Source: Myrica gale (lineage: Eukaryota > Streptophyta > Magnoliopsida > Fagales > Myricaceae). Taken from it: 64,000 bases of DNA. Of this stretch, positions 12,975 to 23,711 are shown in pieces. Position 1 is the first letter of the stretch; each line of letters starts with the position of its first letter. The position numbers and the translations under genes were made by a program. The stretch spans positions 18,295,001-18,359,000 of the forward strand of contig OZ005612.1 in the NCBI GenBank assembly GCA_963930655.1. The letters are read 5' to 3'. The notes beneath the pieces are model-generated. The model made no database searches. It was not told the DNA's origin and was given only the letters and a program-made list of their open reading frames with translations.

Positions 12975-13686
12975 TCTTTCAACAACAAAAGTTTCAACTA
13001 ACTAACTCAGAAGGTCATCTAGAAAAAACAAAACAAAAAAACTAACTCAGAAGGTCCATTTTGGTTTTGAGCGTTAGAGCCCTAGAGTCCGGTCACTGGA
13101 GTACAAAATTTCGTGAGTGAATCGCAGCGAGAATAGTGTTTCGATAGGGTAAGAGAAAAACCGTGGGAGACTTACCACTAAGAAAGAGCATTAAGTGCGT
13201 TGGAAACTTGGAGGGGTCTGTGAAGGTGAGGAGATTAGTACACACAGTTGATGCAGTCCGATCGATTCTCAGATGGCAGGAGGAGCTGACTGTTGTAATT
13301 CCGCCGGGCCCACTTGGCTCCTCATGTCGTGTGATATAGACATAGACGTGTTCGCCACTTGGGTACTGGACACGGTGTCACCAGAAGGCGTTAGGTGATA
13401 TTTGGGATTTTGGGTTGGGGTCCTAGTCCTCCTTTCCTCAGTTTATGGGAAGCAATACAAATTTTTTACTGCGGTTGTTGAAGAAGCCATGTTTCCTCAA
13501 CAATCATGCGAGTAGCAAACTAGTCGATCTGATAAGCTACTGAGGTACTACGGACATTGGTTCGGACCTTTCCTATTACATTTCTGATTGGTTCCTCAAA
13601 GAGGATGTTCCACTTTGGTAGACGATTAAAATTTCTTGATAACGCAGACAAAATGGGATTTGAGATTTGACAAAGCCACCTATGTC
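12975..13686. other. G-beta 5' region and promoter side
   Basis: A short duplicated phrase (AACTAACTCAGAAGGTC, at about 13000 and 13041) lies in the presumed 5' leader of the G-beta gene. Beyond it no gene is seen up to the TRIM element. No TATA box can be assigned with confidence. Confidence 0.45.
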
Positions 13687-14082
13687 TGTTATAGACCATT
13701 TGGGAAGTATGGAATCCGTCCCACATTGGTAGTATGAGATGTCAATGTGGGGTTTATATGTCTTAGGCTCCCTTCCGTCTTGAGTTAGCTTTTGGGGATG
13801 AGTTCTCCTAAGGCATGTAACAAATGGTATCAGAGCCTACAGTTGCAATCGTGTGCGGCGCGGGGGGTGACGCCGGTATTGCAGTGTTAGTCCGGGACTA
13901 GGAAAAAACTTAGTGCACAGCCAGCCCGCGTGAGCGTCGGGGCTGCGGAGAGTAGCGGAATGTTATGAACCATTTGGGGAGTATAGAATCTGTCTCACAT
14001 TAGTAGTATGAGATGTCAATGTAGGGCTTATATGCCTTAGACTCCTAGCTTTTGGGGGTAAGTTCTCCTAAGACATGTAACA
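13687..14082 (+). mobile_element. TRIM (terminal-repeat retrotransposon in miniature), fossil
   Basis: A 396-bp non-coding LTR element with both ends present. The left terminal repeat (13687-13822) and right terminal repeat (13961-14082) both start TGTTAT and end TAACA. A primer-binding site TGGTATCAGAGCC, the type complementary to initiator tRNA-Met, sits just inside the left repeat at 13825-13837. The insertion is bounded by the 5-bp duplication ATGTC (13682-13686 and 14083-14087). The two repeats differ at roughly one position in nine by hand alignment, mostly transitions, which suggests an old insertion of several million years or more. It never had coding capacity, so it depended on other elements for movement. 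Confidence 0.85.
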
Positions 14083-14123
14083 ATGTCCGTCCTTGGAGGA
14101 GGTCATACATTGCTAGATTCCAC

Positions 14124-14687
14124 GCGCTTTATCTCTTGGCTATGTGAATCCAGATGCAATGTCAGCTGGTCGATATTGGAAGAGCCGGTCAGCAATATTT
14201 TTAACAAGACTGAGAAGCCAAAATTTTCATAGGAACTTAAAAGTCTTAGGAGGACATATTCAAACCACGGCTTAATATCTGTTAGATTGGGAAAACAGCG
14301 CTTTATCTCTTGGCTGTGTAAATCCAGATGCAATGTCAGCTGGTCAATATTGGAAGAGCCGGTCAGCAATATTTTTAACAAGAGTGAGAAGCCAAAATTT
14401 TCAGGAACTTAAAGCTATGTTTGGTTTAAGTCTTGAGATATGTTTTTATGTTTTTATTTTTTTGAAAGTAGTGTAAATTCTCTTGGGATTGGTGAAAAGT
14501 ATGTTAAAAGTTATTGAAATTTGTAAAAAGTTATTGGGATAGGTGAAAAGGTATTGAAATTGATGAAAAAGTGAGTAGAAAACATTTTGAAAATCTCTTG
14601 AGACATGAAACAAACATAGCCTAAAAGTCTTGGACTTAGGAGGACATATTCAAACCACGGCTTAATACCTGTTAGATTGGGAAAACA
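14124..14687. repeat. 174-bp tandem duplication, second copy split by a MITE
   Basis: Copy 1 occupies 14124-14297. Copy 2 occupies 14298-14687 and contains the 209-bp MITE at 14413-14621. Both copies share GCGCTTTATCTCTTGGCT, a block around GTCAGCTGGTC and the ending GTTAGATTGGGAAAACA. The minus-strand translation across the repeat (TGSSNIDQLTLHLDSHSQEI, seen twice) has a leucine-rich look, so the unit may be a scrap of an LRR-type gene, but no gene can be named. Confidence 0.85.
14413..14621. mobile_element. Tourist-like MITE with TAA target duplication
   Basis: Terminal inverted repeats (AGCTATGTTTGGTTTAAGTC at the left; complement of the right end, GGCTATGTTTGTTTCATGTC) bound 209 bp of AT-rich non-coding DNA. 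TAA flanks both sides (14410-14412, 14622-14624). Copy 1 of the surrounding tandem repeat supplies the empty site, AACTTAAAAGTCTT, and so confirms both the boundaries and the 3-bp duplication. TAA and this end sequence fit the PIF/Harbinger (Tourist) group. Confidence 0.85.
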
Positions 14688-14689
14688 GC

Positions 14690-14697
14690 AAAAAAAA
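14690..14697 (-). terminator. Pol III terminator downstream of tRNA-Glu
   Basis: On the minus strand the tRNA is followed within 3 nt by TTTT (14703-14700) and then by a run of eight T at 14697-14690. Such T runs end RNA polymerase III transcription. Confidence 0.7.
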
Positions 14698-14705
14698 TTA
14701 AAACA

Positions 14706-14777
14706 TTCCGTTGCCGGGAATCGAACCCGGGTCTCCTGGGTGAAAGCCAGATATCCTAACCGCTGGACGACAACGGA
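14706..14777 (-). tRNA. tRNA-Glu, anticodon UUC
   Basis: The minus strand folds as a complete cloverleaf. The 7-bp acceptor stem pairs TCCGTTG with CAACGGA, followed by a discriminator A at 14706. The anticodon loop is CTTTCAC, with anticodon TTC, closed by CTGG/CCAG. The T arm CCGGG-TTCGATT-CCCGG contains the B-box GGTTCGATTCC. The gene has no intron and no encoded CCA, as expected for a nuclear plant tRNA gene. T runs follow it immediately. No sign of decay is seen. Confidence 0.95.
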
Positions 14778-15969
14778 TGACTGATCAGTGATACCATATT
14801 ATGCATTATGAAACTTAAATCTAAAAACTCCGTGGAGAACGAAATGCCTTCCTTCTCGGTCTCCTTAAGTCGTCAAAGGCGCCTCGCTGAAGGTGAATTG
14901 CTTCAATAGGACGAGCCAGCCCTCTCGTTAAGTTTTACCGTCTTATCAATGGGTTTGGTCAGTTTTGTATATTGGAGTATGTGTAAGAGATCAAGTCCCT
15001 CCCGAGTTGCAAGCGCAAATTATTTATACAGAGTCTAAGTCGAAATTGGAAGCTCGAGCTCTGTAAATATCAGTGATGATCTATTATCTGTTGTCTGTGT
15101 CACCAATCCCTCTTGTTCTGTCCCTGCCCAAGTGCCACCCGCATAAAACACGCGGGCCACTCACCAAAGAGAAGATGGGGGGAGAGATAGAGACCATCAA
15201 GCTTGTCAGATCGAATGCTACACATTTCGCAGAAGCTTTCATTGTCGCTTCAGACCAAGCAATTATAACTCCACGAATGGTGCATTATTCATGTAAGAAA
15301 CAAAAAGCCACTAGCAGAAACACACTGAATGTTCTTCTGCCTAAGAGTTTCACCGGATGGTTTTAGATATTAATGGTGAAGTGTGGAAGGAGTAGTGGAG
15401 GCTATTGTTTCAATCATATTGAACAAACCGATTTAGACCCAACTATGCGGAAAATACCTAGAGGGGGTGAATAGGTATATTAGCACAACATTTCCATATT
15501 CTAGAATCATCACAAAGTACAAAAATACCCCTAATACTTATACTTCACGTGATGCCAATATATGCCGTAACACATATCACACTGTCAAGACCAAATGAAG
15601 AGAGAAAGAACATGTTATTGGCATATCGCCATGCATTTATCTCGAAAATAGACAAGTTAAATTACGGAGGTTTTGAAACATATATAGATCTCAAACTTAT
15701 AATAGGACTCGTAATTTTAGTCACCCAAATTTCCTCGTGAACTTATTACAACTTTATTTTATGCTTTTCGAGAGGGAGAGGGAGAGACAACTACATCAAA
15801 GATACTAGGAATTCAAACTTTAAGGTAAGAGTCATTTACAGTTGGTGATCATATATAGAACCAGGAAAAGTCACACACTCAGAACATTTTACGTATAATG
15901 GTGATTAATTTGTAGATAACTGTTCCAAAAAGTTATTCTTTGCTCAATTCCTATCGAGATCGCACTGCC
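14778..15969. other. Intergenic, no gene recognised
   Basis: No convincing coding region, RNA or repeat structure was found between the tRNA and the end of the glucanase gene. Short open frames (for example 15073-15366) lack recognisable motifs. The last 150 bases or so are probably glucanase 3' UTR. Confidence 0.5.
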
Positions 15970-18900
15970 TCAGGTACTCCCTCCAGGATAGACGCAAGCA
16001 TTGTAACCTACAGTCAGAGACAGAAACAAATAAACAACAGAAAAAGAAAAAAGAAAAAGGCACATGCTACACTCCAAACAACTATGTTCCAATATGCATG
16101 CATGCGGACCACGATATGACTTCTCTTAGGATTTAATAATTTGCTTGTAAATGTGTATCACTGACAAAAATTGGAGGACATAAATGCAAATAGAACCGGA
16201 AGAAAGCTTACTAGGATTTTGGGATGTGAGAGTTGCCGTTTGTGAGAAATCGCAGTTCCATGGATTCTTTTGAGTAGATTGGTAATAGAGATTCATGGCA
16301 TAGGCAGCATGTGATGATACACTGTTTGGATCAAAGCAGGCACCTCCTGGTTGGATTGGGCTGCAATCAATGCCTTGGCCACAAGCATAGTCAAGATTTG
16401 CCTGCAGTTGAGCATCGGGAACGCCAGCCTTAGGAACGCACCAGCCTGTTGCTGTGGGTTTAGGTGATGGCTTCGCTGGAGTTGTTGAGGGAGTTGATGG
16501 AGTCTGATAAGTGCAGACGAAAATTAAAGCAATGTCATGACTCATGTCCACACTTAAATGCATGAAGCACAGTTAAATTGATAATTAACAAAATCTGCAC
16601 TCTCTACCGGTTTAGATTTTGCCCCGACTCTCAGTTTATATGGTCTTACAATAGATAGCATGCTGCTTAGTTTCAAATTAACTGCAATTAGTTGCTTCAT
16701 CAGTATAAAGTATATCAAATTGACTCTAGAAATTAATTGATGCGATTTATTTTCTCACCTGGCTACTCTTTGAAAGACCAACGTCATAGGTCATGGTAAG
16801 ATCAGGCTTGAAAAGGCCAAATGCTCGTTCAGAGGTTGGTCCAGGTTTTAAATCCTCGTCATACAGTGCAAAGATGTAAGTCTCCACAGATTTTCCAGGC
16901 ATCAGAGGAGTCCCGACCATTGATCTAAGGTGCGCAATCAAATTCCCATTATAGGCTCTTGCATTCTCAACACTGGGTCCTACTTCGTTGCTGTCCCCAC
17001 GGTACGGCCAACCTGTCTCAGCAACCAAAATCTCAACGTCCTTGAATCCCATCGCATTCAAGGCAGACCTTACAGCATCAACCTGTACATTAATCATCAG
17101 AGTAGTGAGATAAACAGACAATGGTTTCAAGGACCAAGGATTTCGATCAAACACCGAAAAGGGGAAAAGATTAAAACTATTGATAGGCCATAGGTGGGTT
17201 ATAAAGCCCATCAATATATGTAACATCCATAGCATAAACTAAAGTTGGGATCGTTGGGACACCGGCATTGTTGTGCTCAACCCATTGAAGAGTCGCATGG
17301 GGTAGTCCAGAGTTCAAATTAAAAAAGGCAAAAGAAAAAAGAAAAAAAGGTAGGAATCTTTTAAAAACCATCAAGTTTGATAACTTTTTCCCACAAGTCC
17401 ATTCTTCGACAACCAGTAAAATCATTGAATTTGAACTCTTGGAAGGACTTGTGTTCCATTATTGAGACGGCCAAGTCTGTTCCCAAGCACAAAAGTCACA
17501 TCAGGGTGCACCTCAACGCTCCCATAATTTTTTTTTAACGGTCCCATAATTTCGATATAAACATGTGCACGCATAAAACCAAACTAGAAAGGGAAGTCTG
17601 TATAAAGTTGAATGGTATGTTCTGTCAGGTTCCCAACATAATTGGTTTGTAACAGCTAACAATGTTCACAAGTCTCTTTAAGGTTGTGTTTGCAACTAAC
17701 TTTTCACTACAAAAAATATAAAAAAAATTACCTCTTTCTTCACTTTTTCACTAAATCCAATATTAAAAATTTTAACAACCCAAAAATTTTCTAACACAAA
17801 CCCACTAAAACATGGAAAATTAGCGGAAAAATTGACTATAAATAATGTATGGGTGGGACTCACAGTATTCAAACGATTGTAGCAAATTCAAAATAAGAAC
17901 GACTTTGGAGGACCAAATCCCCCTAGAAGTCCAAATTCACTGTAGTGGACTCGTGGCCGTGCATGGATAATAATGCTACGTGCGTCGGAAGCTACTCACA
18001 CGTCAACATTGTTAATTATTATCATTAAAAATACAAGAGATGGGACCAATGGCCCAGCCCATTAAACTCACCTGTGCGTCGAACATGTTCATGTACTTGA
18101 TTCCAGATCCTGAGTCGACTCGACCCGAGTTAGGCTGGAACAGGCAGAACGCCAGCGTTTCTGGCCTGGAATCGCTCTGGTACGCGAAGAAAGGGTAAGG
18201 ATTGATGGCCAAGGGGGAGCCATTGTCCCTCTGGAACTCCAACAAGCCCCTGAGGGCGTCCTGGAACATGGGACTGAACGACCCGGACGAGGGCGGATCC
18301 GATTGAGACAATATAGCCATGGAGTGAACCGTCGAGACCCTGACCTTCCCGCCGAGCGAGACGGCGCTTAGGGCGTTCTGGACATTCCTCATGGCGGGAA
18401 GGAGCTGAGAGATCAGCCCCTGGTCCATCGAGGTCATGACCTCGTTGCCGATGGTGATGAGGGTGATGTTGCTGGAAGGGTAGAAGGGAAGAACGTTCGA
18501 GTTGACCCACTGAGTCGCCAAGTTGGGATCGGACGCCAGCCCCGGAATTTCGCCGTTTCCGGCACCGACAATGATTCCGATGCCGGTGTTGGCGAGGGCC
18601 TTGATGATGGAAGCATCAGCGCCATAGAGCCTGACTTTCCCAATGGTGGTGGACTTGAGGAGGTTCGCGGTGGCCATCGGAGGTGGAAGGTTGTCGGCAA
18701 GTTGCCCATAGTTGACGCCGATGAATGGCTGCGACTCTGTAGCAAAGATAGAGAAAGAGGTGAGTTAGAACACGAGAACGACTCATCTCGGGCGAGTCGG
18801 TCTCTGTTAATGGGCGAGTTCGTATGTAATTCTTTGGGTGGGCGGATGGCGAAGGCGAAATTAAGGTCGTTTTCGGGTTGTGTGACGACCTTGCTTTATG

Positions 18901-19352
18901 TGCCACGCCTTGTGGCCACCGGCGGAGGCAGGGGGGCGAACTGGCTCTCTAAAACAACAAATTTTTACACCTAAATTTTTTTTTTTTTTCAACTAAATTA
19001 TTTTTTTACCATTTTTTTTGCCCCCATTAATCAGCTTCCTGCCTCCGCTTATGCTCGTGGCAAGTGAATTTCGCCTAGGAGAAACTCAACTGAGCTTCAG
19101 TTCCCAGTTCCACAGCGAGCATTCTAATACTAATAGGCCAGGTCTCCCTTCACTGATATTAAGTCCTCGAATTCCCAGAGAAACCGAAAATTTCAGGGGA
19201 AGAAAACGAATATATCGTAACTGGGGGGGAAAAAACGCCAAGTTCCATTGAGCATGGGAGAGAGGGAGAGAAGATAGCGAACCTGTCGAGTAGAATGCGG
19301 AGACGAGGAGGAAGAGGCAGAGAAACAGTGAGCGCCGTGAGAGCGTTGCCAT
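15970..19352 (-). CDS. Glucan endo-1,3-beta-glucosidase, GH17 with C-terminal X8/CBM43 domain, 462 aa
   Basis: The enzyme hydrolyses beta-1,3-glucan (callose) in the wall or at plasmodesmata. Exons in transcript order: 19352-19283, 18736-18072, 17082-16759, 16503-16212, 16007-15970, 1389 nt in phase. The first exon is a signal peptide (MATLSRRSLFLCLFLLVSAF). The GH17 domain runs from about residue 25 to 350: it opens with FIGVNYGQLADNLPPP, carries the acid/base region TIGNEV and the nucleophile region VAETGWP, and ends with YDEDLKPGPTSERAFGLF. A Pro/Thr/Ser linker (TPSTPSTTPAKPSPKP) leads to an X8 domain of about 85 residues (GWCVPKAG, LDYACGQGIDCSPI, NSVSSHAAYAMNLYYQ, NPWNCDFSQTA, ending YNACVYPGGST). 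The closest relative by recollection is Arabidopsis At4g34480. No GPI-signal tail is apparent. Intron 2 holds a MITE. Confidence 0.95.
17682..17805. mobile_element. Tourist-like MITE in glucanase intron 2
   Basis: A 124-bp copy with ends GGTTGTGTTTG and ACACAAACCCAC and flanking TAA on both sides (17679-17681, 17806-17808). The core (CACTACAAAAAATATAAAAA, ATTACCTCTTTCTTCACTTT) is the inverse of the family seen at 1021, 20767 and 42889. Confidence 0.8.
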
Positions 19353-19767
19353 GGTGGCACTTGTTTGTAGCAGTCTCTGAAAAGATGCAATTGTATCAAA
19401 ATGAAGGGAGGGTTATATGTAAATATGTAATGGTAGGCGCAGAGAAGTGCGAAGTGTACCGGCAGTTTCTGAGAGTGAAAATATTTCAACGACCTTAGCT
19501 GCAGGGACTCGTGTAGTGGGACACACGTGCTTTTCACAGTAAAAAGGGCAGGGCAAAAACGATAAAATGAGAACGGTCTCTTTACGGAGAATCAGCAGGT
19601 AATTTGCTTTGCGTCTGTGGGTTGTACTCACGGCTCGGGCTTGGGCAAAAAGGTGTTTTTCCAATTCTAGTTATTGGAATTTTTGAAATATTATAAATAT
19701 AGATATTTTATTAAATTAGTTGAAAAAGTGAAGAAAAAAATTTTTAATATAGAAAAATATATTTTTT

Positions 19768-20075
19768 ACTCACAGACTACCATAGGTTTTACACTTTACA
19801 CCATAAACTACCTATTTTGATACATTACACTCTAATTACCAATTTTTGACACTTTGCACCCTATGTCAAATTTGTAGATTAAAATTACGATAATACTATT
19901 GACTTATTTTGCATATATTAAAGATATTGTTGTCAATTCTTTAATTTATTAAGAGTATTATTGTCAAATAGAGGGTGCAAAGTATTTAATATTAATAGTT
20001 GAAGGGTGTAATGTGTCAAAGTAGGTAGTTTATGGTGCAAAGTGTAAAACCTATAGTAATTGGTGGGTGGAAAGT
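19768..20075. mobile_element. Foldback MITE, probably Mutator-like (9-bp duplication)
   Basis: Long inverted arms: AGGTTTTACACTTTACACCA at the left and its near complement, TGGTGCAAAGTGTAAAACCT, at the right, extending into CATAAACTACCTA/TAGGTAGTTTATG and beyond. The outermost bases pair less well. Flanks ATATTTTTT (19759-19767) and GTATTTTTT (20076-20084) agree at 8 of 9 bases, the duplication size of Mutator-like elements. No coding capacity. Confidence 0.7.
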
Positions 20076-20766
20076 GTATTTTTTTCTTTTTAATATTAAT
20101 CTCAAATAATTACTTAATAAATATTATAATAATAAAAAATTATGTGGGGCTCAAACATATAGTGGATGGGGTTTGCCCGCTTGTGCTTGTCACTTGAAAC
20201 CTCCTCCTATGTTTGGTTGGTTGCACCTGATAAAGATGTTCAGACACCCTGCACCAAAATCTCTCATCAAAGCTTAGCTAAATGACATGTCTGTAAATAT
20301 TCTCAGTAGAAATAATTTCCCCCATGACGAGTGCTCATACCTAATCCCTTCATTTTAATGGGGTGGAGAATTTGCCATAAGCAAACAAAGGTGGAAGACT
20401 CGGGTTCTTGGGTCTTGCAGTAACAAATAGCTCAAATGATTTTTATGCATCGCAAGCTACAGAAACCAGTCCTGGCTTTATACAACTTTGCTAGAAGACA
20501 TTTTAAGCTGTTGTCTCAAGGAATTATCGAGGCGGTTGTTCATGCCATCACGGCCCCCATGACCCATCCAACCTCCATAAACGTGTATAACGAAAAACAG
20601 GAGCTTTTTAATGGATACCTTAAAAATGATATAAGTAAAGTTTCCTAAAACAATCATTAATCTTGATGTATCCCATCCCTCGGAACCATATTCGCTTTCG
20701 TCCTTCCGAAGACAGCGACTCAGTTTTATTTTATTTTTAAACAACAATTCAGTGATCCTTTTCTAA

Positions 20767-20931
20767 GAGTGTGTTTGTGTCGTAAAAATTTTGGTATCGG
20801 GTTTCGTGAAAAAGTGAAGAGAGAGGTAATATTTTATATTTTTTGTAATTTTTTATATTTTTTATGGGAGAGAGATTATATTAAAGTATTTTATTAGAAA
20901 AAAAGATAAAATTTTGGTTACACACGCAGCC
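20767..20931. mobile_element. Tourist-like MITE
   Basis: The ends GAGTGTGTTTGTG and CACACGCAGCC are flanked by TAA (20764-20766, 20932-20934). The core TTTCGTGAAAAAGTGAAGAG and the GAGAGATTATATTA block match copies at 1021 and 42889. Confidence 0.8.
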
Positions 20932-21792
20932 TAAAGAACATGAAAGGAGCAGATTTCAAATGACCGGCCACTAGTAAACATGGCAAGACGTCGTTCACCA
21001 ATTGTTTATGTTGTCCCATCGTAGCCAATTGGACGCATTAGCAATCCGCCTGGACCTCTATTTTTCTTTTATGAGACTTATTTTTAATGGCAAGTCTTTT
21101 TTCGAGTCTTATCATTAAGGGAGAAAGACTGCAGAGCTCAAGTCGTCGGTGTGTGGGGTGTGGCCGTGTTGAATTGGGTCGAAAGTCCCTACCTAATAAA
21201 GGTCGTTCTTTTTAGTTGGTTCAATGCAGCCACCGAGTCCGTGTGGGAACAAGACTTCCATTTTCTTAGTCGACGATCCAGAGCTTTCCAGAAGAGAAAA
21301 GACTAAGGAAAAGTTACGCCGAACATAGTAGAGATTATTCTGTAGGCTAGTATAATAGGTAATTTGCAAAAAAATAGAGAATTCGACCCAAAAAATTCGG
21401 AGAAAATTCTGGGATTCAATAAAATTCTTAATATTCAAGAATGATAAAAAAAACAACTCACAAGCCGGGTTAATATAGCTGAAACCGACCCTTAATAGGA
21501 TTTTACAAAAACAAATATTAAAACCCTAAAAGTCTTACCAAAACAAAATACGAAAAGAAATCAAAAGACTGCCAAAAATCTGGCCCAAATCGGGTTCAGA
21601 ATTACTTCATAATCGATAAATGGAAGATTACCATAAATAGTAAAAGTTAACTAAAATAGGAATTCGAAAAGGAAACAGCGGATTTAGAGCTCGAAACGAG
21701 GTGCACCAAGCGTAACTCGATGGCCATGATGTGCGCGCGCCGAAAATAGATTTCCGAATTGGGGTCACAGGCGCGAATCGGACACTTGTAGC

Positions 21793-22112
21793 TAGGGCTG
21801 TCCAAAATACCGGCCGGACCGGTTTTGACTTTTTTGAAACCGAGTTGACCGGACCGGTAAACTGGTGTATTCCGGTCCGGTTCCTGGTAACCCTCGTGAT
21901 AATCCGGGACCGGATCGGAGTATAGCTTTCCAAACCGGACCAAACCGGAAATTGGCCCAAAATGGTATAGTCCAACCCCAAAACCGGCCCAAATGGCATG
22001 GCCCAAACCTGACCGGACCAAACCGGTCAGATGACCGGTCCAATCTATATACTCTACAAAATGTCCGGTTTGGCCGGCCGGGCCGAACCGAAATCGGACA
22101 TGGACAGCCTTA
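21793..22112. mobile_element. hAT-type MITE packed with ACCGG/CCGGT motifs
   Basis: A 320-bp element with ends TAGGGCTGTCCA and TGGACAGCCTTA (11 of 12 bases inverted match) and an exact 8-bp target duplication CTTGTAGC (21785-21792, 22113-22120), diagnostic of hAT transposition. The interior holds more than a dozen ACCGG/CCGGT motifs in both orientations, a typical arrangement for subterminal transposase-binding repeats. Open frames crossing it are by-products of the repeats. Its end TAGGGCTG is shared with the hAT elements at 32712 and 47307. Confidence 0.9.
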
Positions 22113-23711
22113 CTTGTAGCCAAAGTTATAGCCAAAAAACCGTCGCGTGTACGAAAACTGCCCCAATTAGGCTAGATCACGATTTTCTGTCATCCTTGCT
22201 CTGATCTGCCCGCTCTAAGTAATTCAGCGTCATCAATGTGCAATTTGACAGCTCGGAGTCGTTAGACTCATATCCCTGCTTCAAAAAGTCAGTTTAAAAA
22301 ACTGAATAGAAAAAGGATAAGAAGACCTTCGAATTCTTGGGAGGGAAAAATATCAGGACGTGGGTTGAGCAATCCTCGTCGCCTTCTGCTTCTTCATCGC
22401 GGTTAGGTAGAGAGCAGAAAAGGTCAGGAAATGAAATGGAACATGGACAGAACCAGGCCCAGGAGATGCAGTAACGTCTAAACTCACCTTAAGAATTAAC
22501 TATTCGGATTCTTCTTGGAAAAAACTCCTGTCACAAATCAATTATTTATTATCAACAAATAATTGTCTTCGTAGTTTTTCCTTTGTTCTTTTCTTTAATC
22601 TTGGATGTAGTTTTCTCTGAGAAAATGGGGAAGTGGTCACTTCCTCCCACATGGGCTTGGCACATTGCCACGCACTCGCTATCCGGAATATAGCTTCGGC
22701 GACTCCCGCGTACAGTATTGACTGGCACGATCCATGAAGAGGGTAACTTCTTAGCACATTTCGGTTACGTGTGTCCGAACTTCAAAGAACAAGCGATGTG
22801 TCGACTTTACCATCAAGAATTTTAGTGTGTTTTTTTGTTGCGAGTCATCAATAATTTAGTTCCTTGTTCTCTTGTGTACTAAGTCCCAATTTAAATCGAA
22901 ATGATCATAGCAGCATACAGTCCGCTAATTGCCCGGTGCGTCAAGAAAGCTTAGGGTTTGTTTGGAAACAAGCTCAGGTTTTGGTTTAAGGTCCTGGGTT
23001 ATGTTCGTTTTCTACATTTTTTCAGGATTCAAATACATTCACAAAACTACCATGAAACATATTCAGAATTCAAACACAAACATCAATACATTTAACACAA
23101 TCTCTAACAACTTTTTACTTTTTTATTCAATATAAATTTTCTCTCTATATTTTTTCACATGACTCCAATATTTTTTTATTAAACAATTACATCAAATCAT
23201 TTCTCTCTCCACCTTACACAAACACCAATAAAATACTATTCAACATAAATATTCACAACTTCTCTAAAATCCTACATTTTACTCACACCGAAGATATCTC
23301 TGATCTTGGTTCAGGTTCAAAAGCTGGATCCTCACCCACCAAAACTACAGCCCTCTCCCCATAGCCTGCCAGCACTTACACGCTACCTACTGCACTTTGT
23401 GGTCGTCCACCTCGCACAGCACGAGCACCTGCAATAAATTGTCTGCCACATGTGGGTCCGGGTAGAACGCCCGTGTCGGAACCGATGCAATAATCCTCTT
23501 GAAGGCACTGTACATAGATGGGTTGAGATGATTGTTGTGGTTTGTTCGATAATCCTCTCCTTCCCCTTTCCTTCCTCATTCCTCCTCCCTCCTCTCTCTC
23601 CTTGACGCGCACACACTAATAAATCCTCAGTATTTTAGATAAAAAGAATAATAAATCCTCAGTACAGTTCAATCAGCCCCCTCCTCCTTGATCAAACAAC
23701 CGCAAAAAACG
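22113..23711. other. Intergenic, no gene recognised
   Basis: Contains one arm of an inverted repeat pair (22955-23290, listed separately) and a pyrimidine-rich stretch upstream of the retroposed insertion. No gene, RNA or regulatory site can be supported. Confidence 0.5.
22955..23290. repeat. Inverted-repeat element, copy 1 (pairs with 25783-26085)
   Basis: The block from TTATGTTCGTTTTCTACATT through TTCAGAATTCAAACACAAAC and AACAATTACATCAAATCATT to CTCTAAAATCCTACATTTT is present in reverse complement at 25783-26085. The ends resemble each other (GTTCGTTTT plus a Tcaggatt block), so this is probably a non-coding DNA transposon family. Boundaries are approximate. Confidence 0.7.

Larger units (their letters stand above)
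19353..21792. other. Glucanase 5' region and repeat-rich intergenic DNA
   Basis: Apart from the two MITEs listed separately (19768-20075 and 20767-20931), no gene or RNA is recognised. Open frames here are short and lack motifs. AT-rich stretches dominate. Confidence 0.5.

Noticed and set aside
17177-17425. Minus-strand open frame in glucanase intron 2 (VEHNNAGVPTIPTLVYAMDV)
   Set aside because: The composition looks protein-like, but no family is recognised. It cannot be spliced into the GH17 protein without breaking the well-matched exon 2 to exon 3 junction, and it runs into a poly-A/T stretch. Possibly a repeat scrap.
21647-22135. Overlapping open frames on both strands rich in Arg, Gly and Pro
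   Set aside because: They are by-products of the CCGGT/ACCGG repeats of the hAT MITE.
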